NCBI GenBank assembly: GCA_017163975.1
Contig: JAFFSR010000300.1
Span: 389,501 to 453,500 of the forward strand
DNA: 64,000 nt
Reading direction: 5' to 3'
DNA from: Anastatus disparis
Taxonomy: Eukaryota > Arthropoda > Insecta > Hymenoptera > Eupelmidae
Shown here: piece by piece, positions 1 to 12,995 of the stretch
Layout: every line of letters begins with the position of its first letter
Numbering within the stretch: position 1 is the first letter of the stretch
Notes under the pieces: generated by a model
What the model saw: the letters and a program-made list of their open reading frames with translations, nothing else
What the model was told of the DNA's origin: nothing
The model's database searches: none
Translations under genes and position numbers: made by a program

Positions 1-77
1 TTAGACGGAAACGCGAGGTATGCTATATTCGCTAATTCTTCTTTAATAGTCTTCAAAGCTCGTTCTGCATCTGCGGT

Positions 78-1424
78 TCATTCCACAGGACGTTTATCTT
101 TCTTCTTTATATCCTTAATCATAGCAACTAGATGTCTCTGCACTTCGGCGGCTTTTGGCAAGCTTTTCCTGTAAAAGTTTACCATTCCCAAGAATCGACG
201 CATCTCGTCTTTAGTCTTGGGCTTCTTGAAGGCTCTTATAGCTTCGACCTTAGACGGATCTGGTTTGAATCCGTTTCTGTCAATCAAATGGCCTAAGAAG
301 ATGAGCTCATTAACTCCAAACTGACACTTTTCGATGTTCAATTTGAGGTGGAACTTCTCCAACCTCTCTAGGACGATCTTAAGATGTTCTTGATGCTCCT
401 TGTCTGATGAAGATGCAACCAAGATATCATCTACGAATGCGAACACAAAGTCCAGGTCGCCCACGGCCTGGTTTATGTATCGCTGGGATGTTTGGGCAGC
501 ATTCCTAAATCCGAACGTCATCACTAGGAACTCGTAAAGTCCGAATGGAGTTGTTACAGCCGTCTTTGGTACATCATCCGGGTATATTGGTATTTGTAGA
601 AATGCTTTTTCTAAATCGAGTGCGGAAAAAATAGTTTTATCTTCTAGATTCGACGCGAAGTCGTGAAGGTTAGGGATTGGGTATTTATGCGGAACTGTGA
701 CAGTATTCAACCTCCTATAATCACCACATATCCTCCACTCACCATTCTTTTTGGGAACCATATGGATAGGTGTAGCCCAAGGGCTTTTCGAAGGTTGGCA
801 AACGCCTTCCTTACACCATCTCTCAAACTCCCTTTTGGCTGCTTGTAGCCTATCAGGCGCCAGTCGCCGTGGTTTCTGTGCGACTGGTGGTCCTATTGTT
901 TTAATATGGTGATACACATCTATATTTCTTTTTGTTTTATGCTTTTCAAGCCCTATGACGGATGGGAATTTTTTTAATACATCGGCGTATCTATTCTCCA
1001 GGTCAATTAACGACACCTGAAAGTATGCTACTTTCTTAGTGGTGCCTGCGACCAACTCACCAGTCTCTGCATCTACCAGCTTCCGTCGGTTTAGATCTGG
1101 AAGCAAATGATAGTGCTTGATGACGTCGCCGCCTAAGATCGCATATGGTACATCTGCAACGATGAATGTCCATTTGATCTTGTTCTTAAACCCGAAGTCT
1201 AATTCCCTATAAACTATTCCGTACGTATCTATTTGTGTATTGTTTGCTGCGTATAATTTTACATGCGTTGCTTTTTTTTTACTATTTTTTCTTTTCGGAA
1301 CTAATGATACTTCCGCACCCGTATCCACTAAAAATGCTTCTTCCGCTGCTTTGTCAATAACGTGGAGGCGTATGCTCTCTGTGTCCGACGAGGTTGCCCC
1401 CTCTACCCGCCGGATTGAGAGTTT
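78..1424 (-). pseudogene. pol: Ty3/gypsy pol: aspartic protease and reverse transcriptase, cut by a stop codon
   Basis: This encodes the pol polyprotein of an LTR retrotransposon, which processes Gag-Pol and copies the element's RNA into DNA. The retropepsin motif VDTGAEV lies about 30 residues into the frame. The reverse transcriptase follows with [15 protein letters not shown] (first catalytic Asp), MTFGFRNA and FVDDILV (catalytic Asp pair), then the LGHLID and [12 protein letters not shown] segments typical of the Ty3/gypsy class. There is no ATG at the protease; the frame opens from the gag overlap near 1424, consistent with expression by -1 frameshifting. An in-frame TGA at 78-80 ends it, and the same frame continues to the window edge with residues resembling the connection/RNase H region. 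RNase H and integrase lie outside the window. Class assignment is firm; family within Ty3/gypsy is not. Confidence 0.9.
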
Positions 1425-2773
1425 AAATGCGTTTTTTCTTTACTAAGGTTTCTACCGTTAGACGTCCGTCGTTTATCATTTCTAAAGCTATTTCTCCTTT
1501 CTATGCCTCGAGCAGGCGATTTTGATCTATGCTTAGGCGGAACAGACTCATGCCTTCTATCAAAGTCAGTCCAATCGCATGGTTGTTCACATCTATATGC
1601 TTTTATTCCATACTGAGCGTGATATCTACAATAGCGTTTCGTTCTATTATTCTGATAATTGCTATATCGCGATCTTCTATCGTTTCTAGATCCGTTTCCT
1701 ACTTTATCGAGCGTCTTCTTGATAATAGCCTCGATATGTGCGTCGATCTCTACGTTACCTACGCGTGGTTCATTGCATTCATTTTTATTTACCGTATCCT
1801 GGTTTACCGCGTTAATGCTCACTGTCTTACCAACCTCTTCTTCGCACTTGTTTTTATATAATTCGTCCACATTCTTTACCACGGTTTCTTCGTTCGATAA
1901 ATTTATTTCTCCCACAGGATGCGATTTAATACTTGGCGGTAGGTTATATTTCCACGCTTTTAAAATAGTTTCTCTTTTTATATTTTCACCGGCCACGTCA
2001 ATCATTTCTCTTAAAAAATCGGACGGTTTTTCTCCCTGCGCCCGGCATTTCCTGAATAACTTATTAAATCTCTCCTCCTGGGACTGACCGTACGTATCTA
2101 TAAGATATTTTCTTAAGCCGTTATATCTGTTACCCGGTTTCAATGTTTTTATTAAACTTGATGTTTCGCGACTTATGTCTCTATCCAAATTGTTTACGAG
2201 TAACACGAACGCCACGCTCTCGTCCGTGACATTTTGCAGCTTAGCTTGCGTTTCGAACAAGTCGAACCATGTTTCCGGGTCATGCTTCCAGAAGGGAAAA
2301 TTAATTTGTCGGATCTGCATAAAGTTATTCGGTACTAAAACGTTACCCTGTTGTTCGTTCCGGTTCTGCCATTGCGCGTTATTAAAATTATTCTGCTCAA
2401 CGCGTGCCGGTATTTGCTCGTGATTGCGCGCACCTTGCGCTCCTAATCTATCATCTTGTCTATCTCGGTTAACCTCTAATGATTCTATTCTTTTAATTAA
2501 AACTCCTAATTCCGTCTCGTGATTTTTTTTCATTTCCAACATCTGATTTTTGTAAAAATCCTCTATTCTTTGAGCCTCGCTAGCTCTTAACGCATTGCTA
2601 TAATTGCTAATTTCCTGACTACCGAGCATTCTATTATTATCAATTTGATTTCTATATGCGTCGCGTTCGTTTCTTTTTTCACTATCTTTCGGCGTACTGC
2701 TCGGTACAGTAAATAAAATCTTTTCTATTTCGTTATCTATCATACTATTCGTGGGCATACCGCCGGTTGCCAT
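1403..2773 (-). CDS. gag: Ty3/gypsy Gag
   Basis: This is the structural Gag of the same retrotransposon, 456 aa starting at an ATG. The N-terminal ~130 residues are charged and coiled-coil-like. The central part (about residues 150-320) reads like the insect Ty3 capsid domain, with [16 protein letters not shown] near its start and [10 protein letters not shown] followed by [10 protein letters not shown] basic tail carries a nucleocapsid-like motif, CRYHAQYG followed by CEQPC, of the kind found in many insect gypsy Gags. The frame is intact, unlike pol. It overlaps the pol frame by about 20 nt at its 3' end, where a slippery heptamer sits. Known of the family: Gag forms cytoplasmic particles that package element RNA. 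Confidence 0.85.
   Translation of the reverse strand: MATGGMPTNSMIDNEIEKILFTVPSSTPKDSEKRNERDAYRNQIDNNRMLGSQEISNYSNALRASEAQRIEDFYKNQMLEMKKNHETELGVLIKRIESLEVNRDRQDDRLGAQGARNHEQIPARVEQNNFNNAQWQNRNEQQGNVLVPNNFMQIRQINFPFWKHDPETWFDLFETQAKLQNVTDESVAFVLLVNNLDRDISRETSSLIKTLKPGNRYNGLRKYLIDTYGQSQEERFNKLFRKCRAQGEKPSDFLREMIDVAGENIKRETILKAWKYNLPPSIKSHPVGEINLSNEETVVKNVDELYKNKCEEEVGKTVSINAVNQDTVNKNECNEPRVGNVEIDAHIEAIIKKTLDKVGNGSRNDRRSRYSNYQNNRTKRYCRYHAQYGIKAYRCEQPCDWTDFDRRHESVPPKHRSKSPARGIERRNSFRNDKRRTSNGRNLSKEKTHLNSQSGG
1421..1427 (-). other. Programmed -1 frameshift heptamer TTTAAAC
   Basis: On the minus strand the gag codons read CAT-TTA-AAC, which gives the classic slippery heptamer T TTA AAC exactly in the gag frame. 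The gag stop TAG (1403-1405) follows 15 nt later. A -1 slip puts the ribosome in the protease-RT frame, which stays open from here. Seen in sequence: heptamer, phase and overlap. Inferred: that it works. No downstream pseudoknot was modelled. Confidence 0.75.
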
Positions 2774-4303
2774 TTTGTGATCAGAGGTTATGTACTATTG
2801 ATCAACGGTAAGTCTATGCTGTATATCTTAACCGACCCTGATGATATCAATCAGTCTTATATGGACTAGATTGTATAAACAATTAAATACACGAAATAAG
2901 TAAATTAATACGATACTATAATAAATAAATTAATACGACACTATAATGAATAAATAAATAAATAATTACGTTACACTAACAATCAAATTAAACACGAAAA
3001 TACGCACATAAATAAACAGTTATTGTTTAAAATTACCGTTCAGGGTCACTCGCAATAGGTGTATAGAGCCTACGCGAAACAAAAACATACACAAAATTAC
3101 GCCGTTAACTATTTACAATTCATGCCCTTATATCGTCCGAACTTTAAAATATTTTGTATTGTGTGCGCAATATACGAACAAAATTAACTTTATTTTATTT
3201 CGCGATTCACTAGCATGCGTGACCTCCGCATACCCCTTCGAGAACAATCTAGGAGATACACAAATGTAATGAGTAGATGTGTTCTCTCAGAGGTTATACC
3301 TCGGCCCAAACATGCCAAAATTCATTTATTTTTCTCTTCGACCTTACTAAAACCTTTTATACGTTCGCGATTTATAAATTACTTACACGATTTGTTATTT
3401 TTCACGCGCACACAACACTCAACCTCTAATCACTTTGAATTTAACCGTCGCGTCGGTTTACTTTTCTAACGGTTTCGCGAATTTTCTACGCGTTTCTGTG
3501 ATTTTTCTCGCGATTTTCCGCACAATCGAGTACTATTTTTCGTCTTTCTTTTTTCCTGTTTTGCCTTTTTTTATGCATATGTATGTGTTTTTCTTTTTGC
3601 GCACAGTTTTTACCTTTATTCTTTTTTAGGTTAATTTTTCAACTGTTTTAAAGAAACATTTTTTTTTTCTTTTTGAGAGAGATAATTCACCTACTCTCCC
3701 CCCAGTCTACATGTGTATTTCCATACATTCAACCGAAACATTTAATGCTACAAGGCATACAACTACAGGTAATTGGCAAGGCCTCGATTTGTGCCCAAGT
3801 AGATGAACAAATTCAATGAGTTGGTTACACATTTCTAAACCTCGCCAAACCCATGATTGCCCTATCACAAAGCAACAACAAAAATATTTTATTCGCACGC
3901 GTAGCTGGAAGAAGCCAGCTTCTCACTAACTGTGCGTCTTAGATATTATTTATAATGTTTGATAGTATTAAATATGTATATATACGCTATTTTCGGCGAA
4001 TTTACTTAATATATATAATGTTAGTAACTACTCTCCCGCACAGAGTATTTCACTAGAAAGAAGAAAAGGAAATTAATTACATATATCGATTAACAATTTC
4101 TTTGTAATAAAAAATTTTTCTTTAAATATTAAGTATTCTACTCAGCGCAACGCGAGAAATCATAAGTCTAACCTTTATGATGAAAACCTCGCGTTCACAA
4201 AATGGCCGCCTTTGCTCGCGACGCCGTGTTGGCCTTCCTTGGCTTCCTGCACCGGACCTTCGCTGCTAACTGCGCTGCGCTGTCTTCGTCTTCCCGAACG
4301 GCT
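2774..4303 (-). other. Leader of the Ty3/gypsy element, no gene
   Basis: This is the stretch between the candidate primer-binding region and the gag ATG. It is AT-rich with scattered short open frames that have no protein-like composition. The part next to the LTR (about 4170-4300) is GC-richer. It may hold packaging signals, or an unrelated insertion given its length; I see no internal boundary that proves either. Confidence 0.4.
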
Positions 4304-4317
4304 GTCGGGGTCACCAC

Positions 4318-4615
4318 TGTAGTTCCCTGAACTACGGAGAAGCTTGATTGGATGAGGAGATGAAATAAGGTGAAAGACTGAAAGTAGAATTTACAAAGTC
4401 TTTATTGCACCAAGTCGTTACTACAAAATCACCTGGGAAGCGAAGAGAGAATACTTATCTATTCCGGAGTTGAGAACGCTCTGACTCACTTCGTATCTCT
4501 CGTGTAACACATAGGTTACGTTTCTAGTCGCTTACTTGCGCACCGCAGGTTGCGCGTGACGCTTACATGTATATCTCATTCATACATACATACTCTATGT
4601 CTGTGTGCCCACACA
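4318..4615 (-). repeat. Candidate 5' LTR of the Ty3/gypsy element, with adjacent primer-binding region
   Basis: Read on the minus strand the segment starts TGTGTGGG, ends AACTACA, and holds an AATAAA signal in the context GTGCAATAAAGACTTTG, as expected of an LTR R region. Immediately after it (4304-4317) comes GTGGTGACCCCGAC, a sequence that commonly follows the 5' LTR in insect Ty3-type elements. The second LTR would lie outside the window, so ends and target duplication cannot be checked. The leader between LTR and gag is unusually long at ~1.5 kb. Confidence 0.5.
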
Positions 4616-7600
4616 ACTATTAGACAACGCCATCTATGATTGAAAGTGAGTAACATATGTTATGTTTTTAAAGGAATAAATTTGTGCACAATCATCGCTA
4701 CCCAAAAAAATTCGATATGTGCTCAGTATAAACGTTCACTTTTGTGCATAAAAATGTTATTGCATAATAAAAAAATATTTAAGTTTAAAAAAGAATGTTG
4801 TGTTCAATATATGTGTACTCAATATTAAAGTGCACAATAATAATGTTATACAAATTGTGCATAATCATTGGTGCACTAACGAATAACTTTATTTTTTTAA
4901 AAATATTTTACTGTGCAAAATTATCTTGTGCATAATTTTCAATTTATATACTTTTTTAATACTTTTGAAAGTGCACAATCGTTAGTGCAAAATTAAAAGC
5001 ATTAATTATTCAGCAATCATATCATTTTTACTTAAACTTTAGGTTCTTTAAAAAGCTATTATTTGGCTTGACAATTGGGAAAAGGAGGTTAAGAAAAGAT
5101 GAATTTTTAACTATTCAAACTGCTGGAGGGTCGAGAGTGACTTTGCATTCAACAATATGTTTGGTTAAATATTTATTAGGAACCTGTGGGTTTAAATATG
5201 TTTTAAGGTAGCTCGTACCGAAATTGAAAAATTTATGAATGAAACAAAAATGTAGGAGGTTGTTCTTTAAGTCAAAATGAATCTTCTAGCAAAAAATCAG
5301 ACCGGGTTTCCAGGGAAAATTTCAAGAAAAAACCTTTCAAAAATGCTCTATTCACTGACATTTTAACATTGTTCTTATGACAGATATCCGATTTTCCTAC
5401 AGTTATAATCAAATATTTATATCTAAAGATTTACTACCGCTATGAAAAACTAAATATAAATACTTCATTTAACAAGCTTTTTAATAATATATTGAATGTT
5501 ATATGTGCCCAGGAATTTTTCAAAGATATTATGAAAAGAATCTGAAAATTGATTGATTTTCGCATGAGAAATTTTTTTGAACAGGAAGTCTGTTTTTCAA
5601 GGTTAGCTCGCGCGAAATTCAAAATATTCGAATGAGGATTTCTTAACTAAAATTTTCAAAATATTTATATAATATAAATTTTTAAAATATTTATATAAAA
5701 AAAAATAAATAAAATAATAAAGATTATTTATAATGCATGTTATTAATTAATTATAACGGTATTATAATTAATAAATAACATGCTCTTCAATATATTAATT
5801 AAATATTCTTTTAGCCAGGTAGAGGATAGCAATATAATGTAACGGAAAAAATCGTTATTTTATATTTTTTTAACGACGAATCAATTTCTCCTTGATTGGA
5901 GGCATGTTTGCTTTCAATAGGTTAGATGTATCTCCTAACCCGTCAAAATAAAAACACCGTCTGCTAACATGTTATAAATATATACGCGACGCTTCCACCA
6001 ACTGAAACCAACTGAAATAATCTAAAAAAATGAAAGGAAACGAAACAAGCAGAAACTAAATGAAAAAAAGTGGGAGAAATTGAAACAATTTGAGAGGAAT
6101 CAAAACACATTTAGACAAACTGAAACAAATTGAAACTTTCATAATGGCTCATTTTTTTCGTCAGTTAAAAAATGAGGCAAAATGAGACATTCCGAAAGTT
6201 TGTGAAAATTTAAAAAAAAAATTGAAACATACCAATTGTTTCGTCCAAATTTTCACAAAAATTTTCGGTATGTTTCAGTTTCTATCAGAAATATTTATTT
6301 ACTCTCATAAATTTTTTCCGCTAGGGCGTAAAATCAAATTTTTTATTTTATACGACAAATTTTTTTCTATTTACAGCAATTTTTTGGATGCATTCACCAA
6401 GAAGGATGTCAGAACGACCACCCAACTCTTTAGATATTTAAACAATTGTACCATTTACCTTCAATGTACAATATATATTAAAACGACCAAAATTTGGTAA
6501 TTGCAGTATTAGAGAAAGATCAAGTGAAATAAAAAAATTAAGTTTGGCTGATTTTAAAAGTGTTTATTCAAATTTAAATACACTACCCTCCAGCCACATT
6601 TGCCCACCCTACATGAAAATCGATAAAACTTTAAAGTTTTGTGGCTCAGTGAAAAATAGTCGTAATTAAAAAATTCCGACGGAGTTTTAAAAAAGGTTTA
6701 AAAACCTTTAACTTAAGCCGAGTTAAGCAAAAAAAAATTAAAAAATGCATGCCTTATGCGTAAAAAACTAACTAAAAAATATTCAATTTTTTTTGCCCCT
6801 ATTCAAATGCCTGCCATTTTTGCGGAAATTATCGAATCATAGAAAAACAAAATGGAGGTAAAAGCCAAAGGAGTCACCTTCAAAATAAGCTATAGAAAGC
6901 TCATTCATGCTCGATTTTACGGTAGTTATGGTCATTTTTTATGAAAAAACGATTTTTTTTAATAGCTATTATCTCAAAAAATACGCATGATATAAAAAAA
7001 TTTTTAATGAAAAAATTGTTTATTTTTGAGTCAAAAATATAAATATTTAGATTTAACTGAAATCTGGAAGAAAAATTTTTTTTTTTAAATTCATTAAAAT
7101 ATAAATATTGAATTAAATCGGGTTTAAATTATATTTAATGAAAGAACCTTCGAAAATTTGTTTTTTTCCATACCATTTATGCAAAAACCATTCATATCAT
7201 TTTTCTAAAATGTTTGATACTATTAATGAAATTTTCAAGGTACCGTGCAATATAATTTTTAAAAAAATAAATTTTGTTTCATAGTTCAAAAAAGAATAAT
7301 TTATTTATTATTATTATTTTTTTTTTTTTGTGTATTTTTTAATGTAATACAATAGTTACTGTTTAAAAATTGTTTGAAAAAAGTGATATTTAAAGTTTAA
7401 ACTTTTAAAGATGTACCAATATATCTTTGAAATTTATTTAAAATTATTTTCGTTCATATATTATTTTATTCCATTTTATGAAATTTTAATAAAATAATAC
7501 TCTTAGTTATAACATTAAATCCATACAATTTGTAGATATATATATATATATATATATGTATACGAAAAATTTCACATCAATTTACACGGCAAAATAATAA

Positions 7601-8524
7601 AAATCAATAAGTCTGGGAATATGTTCCATTTGGTTTCCAAAATAAAAATAAAAAATCTTGTGGTCAAAAATTCAAAGTAATGGAATATTTTTGTTTACTC
7701 AAATTTTTTGGTTAAATTCATGTTTTAATAAATATTCTATTAAAAAGTATTAAACTATTGTAAAAACTAAATAGAACTATTTTTGTTGAAAATAACATGT
7801 ACAATGTAATTGAATTTTTAAAAATGACAATATGTAGACTTTTTAACTTACCTGTTACGTGGAAAATCACTATTGAATATACACAAAAACTGCCTAAGTT
7901 GATTTGGTATTTAATGACTTGACTTAATATTTTTTTATAAAGAACGAATGAATTTCAGCGATAACGAAAAAAATTTCTAAAAACACCTGAATTTGCGGAA
8001 AAGTATTTAAAACAGTCATTTTTAATCAATCATAAGATTTTCTTTCTTCAAACGCACTTTGTTTTGAAGAAAACGTACAAATACATTTTTATCAGATATC
8101 ATGTGTAAATATGTAGTCACGATATTACCAATAAATCTTCGTTCTACCAGATTTTGAGTATTTTTTACTTGGAAATATTTATTAATTATTTATTATGTAC
8201 CTAAATTAATTGAGAATTTAAAATTGCATAAAAACCATCCGTAAATATTTTCTCTTTTACGGCAAGTAAATACAACTTGCGTATGAAATTTAGAACGATA
8301 TAATTAAGGTAATCTAATGTTTAGTAATAACTTCATAAATGTTATTATCCATAATCACATAAATTGTTTGTTAAAAAAAAAAGTTATTTTCTTTCTCAAT
8401 TTTTTATTTGTTTTATTTTTAGATTTGTTAATAGATTTATTAGTATAGTTTTTTAACTATTTAACTTTAAATGTGTCCTAATAAATCTAAAAATAAAAAA
8501 AAAATAATCAAAGATACTAAAGCA
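4616..8524. other. Noncoding AT-rich stretch
   Basis: I see no gene here. It contains an A-rich stretch with repeated GAAAC-type words (about 6005-6160), a (TA)n microsatellite near 7535-7556, and long poly-A/T runs. The short open frames have low-complexity AT-driven composition. A small inverted pair around 6190-6275 (GAAACATACC against GGTATGTTTC) is too short to assign to an element. Confidence 0.5.
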
Positions 8525-8748
8525 CCCACACAGCATGAAAGATATCATTCGAATATTCCGAAATATTCCAATGGAATATTTCATTGAAATATGTATGGAA
8601 GCTTTATGGAAGAAAACAGAAATATTTCTGGAATATTGCAAAGAAAACTTTCTACGAAAAACCCTTGGAAGCCTCCGTAAACCTTCCAAGGAAGATTCCG
8701 TTGAAAGATTGATGAATCGTTGCACCGAAAGATTTCATGGAAACTTTA

Positions 8749-9207
8749 CCCGGTCAAAAAAGGTTAGCTATAAAATATAGCTGAAAAAATAGTTAAATAT
8801 ATAGCTGTATCGAGCTGTATTTACAGCTATATCGATGTGTTTTTTTAGCTGTTTTTTTTTTGTTAAAAATGTACTTAATTTTATAGTTAATAATTTCGTT
8901 ATACCGAAAATATTAATAGCTACTTTTTCAACTATATTTTATAGCTATTATTATAGTTAAAAAAACACCTAGTACACTAAAAATTGAAGTGTTTTTTTAA
9001 CTATAATAATAGCTATAAAATATAGTTGAAAAAGTAGCTATTAATATTTTCGGTATAACGAAATTATTAACTATAAAATTAAGTACATTTTTAACTATAA
9101 AAAACAGCTAAAAAAACACATCGATATAGCTGTAAATACAGCTCGATACAGCTATATATTTAACTATTTTTTTAGCTATATTTTATAGCTAACCTTTTTT
9201 GACCGGG
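8749..9207. mobile_element. Nested palindromic MITE, TA target duplication
   Basis: This is a near-perfect palindrome of 459 bp. It starts CCCGGTCAAAAAAGG and ends with the complement, with TA on each side (8747-8748 and 9208-9209). Its arms carry runs of AGCTATA/TAGCTAT motifs and pair almost base for base. It interrupts one of the repeat blocks of the surrounding element, so it inserted later. A TA duplication suggests mobilisation by a Tc1/mariner-type transposase (inference). Confidence 0.8.
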
Positions 9208-10129
9208 TATAGAAGACTTCGTTTTTCTTTCGGGAAAATTTTGGGAATTTTCACTGGAATATTCCGATTTAAGTCTCCTGGAAGATTCCGTAAACCTTCT
9301 AAGGAAGATTCCGTTGGAAGATTGATGAATCATTGCACCGAAAGATTTCATGGAAGCTTGAATGGAAGATACCGTTTACCTTTCACCGAAATATTGAAAA
9401 TTGTCATTGAAACATTCCAGTGGAAGGCTCCTGAAAGCTTCCGTAAACCTTCTATAAATGGTTCCGTTGGAAGATTGGTGAATCATTGCACCGAAAGATT
9501 TCATGGAAGCTTGAATGGAAGACTTTGTTTACCTTTCAGCGAAATATTGGAAATTGTCATTGAAACATTGCTAGAGTTTGTCAACCGCATTTACGATCAC
9601 ATGAAAATATATTCAAGTAGCCACCTGCTGGCAAGATGAAAGAATTGCTGCGCACGCAAGATAACTACAAATATTTAAACAATATTTCTCCAATATTTTA
9701 CTGTTATATTTATAAATTTTTTGAAATACTTCATGAAATATTTCTGGAATATTACAGAAATATTTCATGAAATATTTCTTGAAAAATTTGCGCATTATTG
9801 ATTTAAAATATTTTAAGAAATGGTGCAGTAATATTTCTTCAATATTTCAGTGTTATGTTCAAACATTTTTTCAAATACTCCATGAAATATTTTTTAAATA
9901 TAACAGAAATATTTTATGACATGTTTCTTGAAAAATTTGAGAAATATTAATTTGGAACATTTCAAGAAATAATGTAACAACTTACTTGAATATTTCAGTG
10001 ACGGATTCAAAAACTTTTTGAAATAAAACATGAAATGTTCTAGCAATATTACAGAAATATTTCAATGAATTATTGAATATTCATAAACTGAAATATTTCA
10101 AAGAAATATTAGTTCATCACTTATTCAAT

Positions 10130-11099
10130 ATTTCACTGAAATATTTCATTAATAATTTAAGGAAGCTTTCAGTAAGCTCCCAATGAAGCATATTATGAAA
10201 AATTTACGGAAGCTTCCAGTAAGCTTTAACCGAAATATTTCATGAATAATTTACGGAAGCTTCCAGTACGTTTCCACTAGAATATTTTATGAAAAATTTA
10301 CAGAAGCTTCGGTAACTTTACAATGAAGTATTTCATGAAAAACTTACGGAGGCTCCCAGTAAGCTTCCACTTAAATATTTCATTAATAATTTACAGAGGC
10401 TTCCAGTGAGCTTCCACTGAAATATTTCATTAATAATTTACGGAGGCTTTCAGTAAGCTTTCACTGAAATATTCCATAAAAAGTTTACGGAAGCTTCTGG
10501 TAAACTTTCGCTGAAATATTTCATGAACGACTTGCGGCAGACTCCTGATCGAGGACATATCCATCTTCCGGGAACTTTTCACTGGAATCTTCCTGGAAGC
10601 TTCCAATGTTTTTTCTGCAGTGAATTAAATCTTCCACGTTTTCTTCTAGGAAACTTCCGGTAATATTCCACTGAAATATTCAACGAAAAACTTACCAAAG
10701 CTTCCTGGAAGCTTCCACTAAAATATTTCAGAAATGATGTACGGAAACTTCGAGTAAGCTTTCACTGAAATATTCCATGAAAGATTTACGAAGGCTTCCA
10801 GTAAGTTTTCACTGAAATGTTTCATGACTAATTTACGGAAGCTGTCGGTAAGCTTCCATTGAAATATTCCATAAATATTTTACGGAAGCTTCCAGTAAGC
10901 TTCCACTAAAATATTCCATGAAGGATTTGCGGAGGCTTCCAGTGAGCTTTCACTGAAATATTCCATGAAAGACTTACGGAAGACTCCTGATCGAGGACAT
11001 ATCCATCTTCCGGGAAGTTTCCACTGAAAACTTCCTGAAAGCTTCCAACCTTTCTTCCACATCTTCCGGGAAGCTTCCAGGAAGCTTCCAGGAAGCTTA
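10130..11099. repeat. Degenerate tandem array, ~60-bp unit
   Basis: A unit reading roughly TTTACGGAAGCTTCCAGTAAG, then CTTCCACTGAAATATTTCATGAA, is repeated more than a dozen times with point changes. A longer block beginning GACTCCTGATCGAGGACATA occurs twice (about 10538 and 10980). HindIII-like GGAAGCTTCC sites recur throughout. It is the right part of the foldback element. Confidence 0.75.
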
Positions 11100-11112
11100 C
11101 ATGCTGTGTGGG

Positions 11113-11730
11113 CATTAATAACTTTACTTATAAATTATAAATTTTTAAAAATGGTTCAAAATTATGAATTCACATAATTACATGAACATTAAAAAAAATA
11201 TAAAAGGAAGTAAAAATTATCATTTTTCAATGTTATTTTTTAATCAAGCAAGCGTGTTCAAATCGTAGTCGCAATGCTTGAGATCAGCATTCAAAGCGAG
11301 CGACCGCGCAATAAATCGCTGCGTTTGGATTCAGCTTTCTGTGCCGTAGACTACGGAGAGCCGTAGCGAGCGACAAAGCAGTTTAGTCGCTGGACTTGGA
11401 TTCAACTTTCTGTGCCGTTGACTACAGAGAGCCGTAGCGAGCCACAACGCAGCTCAGTCGCAGCGCTCTGCTCCGATCAATGTAATCTTTTATACAGAAA
11501 GTTGGAATGATTGGCTGCGATATTGTTACGCACTCTTATATTGCGATTTTCCGTTATTAATAGCTGCGAATTTAGTCCGAATCATTCACAACAATCGACT
11601 TCGCAGCGTGTGACATCGGCTTTTTTTAGTGTACTCTGGTTTTTTTTAAACACATGAATTTGTGATTGAATTATAAAACTTTAAAGATAAACTCGATTTT
11701 TTAACCACAAACTCATATATATGTGTATAT

Positions 11731-11762
<32 letters not shown>

Positions 11763-12995
11763 TGTATTGCCTGTTATTTATATAGTTATTCATAACTTTT
11801 TGCATTCATAAATGTGAATAAGTGTTAGTATCTATAGTAAACTACGGCAATTAATACATAACAGTCAATAACAGTTGATTATTATTAACTTGTACAATAA
11901 TTATAATTAACTGATTATAACAATTATTAACTTTTATCTACTTTTATTAATTGTTAATAGTATTTCAATAGTTATTAACACTTATCCACATTTATGCACA
12001 ATTATTATTACTTATTCACAGAAATTGTTTTCTTACAAGAATCAATGCATAATAAATTTTCTAAATTAAAGAAAAATTAAAGAAAAATGAAAGAAATTAT
12101 AGAAAAATCCAATTAATATTTAATAGTTTTTTTTTCTAGTGACTCACTTTAGAAAATGTAACTCTGTGATTAATACTTTTCAGTTAATATCGCTGAAAAT
12201 TTTAACACACTATTATACACTGTTAGGATTGACTGTAGGTGTGAGTGTACAGAGCACTATAAAGTCGGTGTTCGCAGCGCTCTCTAGGCAACAAAGAGCC
12301 AAAGCGTCTCACACTGATCACAGAAATTTCGTGGTGGTGGCTGGGAGTCATCCCACCTTTCCTTCTTACACCGTGGACCGTGGCCATTGCACAGTTCGCA
12401 TCTAGTTTGACCAAAATATTACTATGGTTATGTATTTGAACTTAACAAAAAATAACATAGTATGGTATTATGGTAGATTAAACATTTCGATAATTATAAT
12501 TATGTTTAAATCGTGGTACTTTTTAAATGAATATAAAATTTTAATGAAATGTCAAGTGATGAAAGAAGCACCTGCTAAGAAAATGAAGAAGGTGAAGTTT
12601 AAAAAAAAATAATTTAGTTTATTTAAGGAATTAATTTTTTTAAATTTTAAATGAGATAGTGCATAAAATTTTTGTTAATATTTATTCTACAAAAATACAA
12701 TTTAAAAAATGTAGAGAAGAGCGGGGTTTACCATAAAACATTATAGAGAAAGAAAGAAAAAGAGAAAATGCGTGCTATTGCTTTCTTTATTTATTCAGAT
12801 CAGATTCAGATATTTATATTGTATATATAGTATGCATGTATACATATACTATATCTGAGCGTTTGACATCAAGTCAGTCCCGCGAATGTTTCTTTATACG
12901 TATTTAGTACCTTTATTTGCATATAGGAGGCGCGGACGCTTCTCCTATATATATATAAACACTTCCGTTTTATTAGTTCCGTTGCATGTACCGTC
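11113..12995. other. Intervening DNA with a short duplication and a CA microsatellite
   Basis: I recognise no gene. A ~72-bp block beginning TTGGATTCARCTTTCTGTGCCG occurs twice in tandem (about 11324 and 11396), in a locally GC-richer patch with repeated AGCGAGC words. A (CA)n run lies at 11741-11762. Short open frames at 12139-12612 on either strand lack recognisable domains. Confidence 0.4.

Larger units (their letters stand above)
8525..11112. mobile_element. Foldback/tandem element built from palindromic words, ends CCCACACAGCATG
   Basis: The segment is bounded by perfect 13-bp inverted termini, CCCACACAGCATG at 8525-8537 and its complement at 11100-11112. Nearly all of its body is made of the self-complementary words GGAAGCTTCC, GGAATATTCC and AAATATTT joined by short spacers. 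Near its left end a ~120-bp block (GATTGATGAATC...TTGCACCGAAAGATTTCATGGAA) is repeated three times. No transposase is present. A clear target duplication is not visible: the flanks share only CA. A second element with near-identical termini (CCCACACAACATG) lies at 60484-60991, which supports a mobile family. Confidence 0.75.

Noticed and set aside
3215..3629. Short plus-strand frames opposite the retrotransposon leader
   Set aside because: AT-driven, overlapping in different frames, no domain, inside the element's noncoding leader.
9640..11100. CRISPR-like array
   Set aside because: Repeats are contiguous, degenerate and palindromic, without unique spacers; the DNA is eukaryotic.
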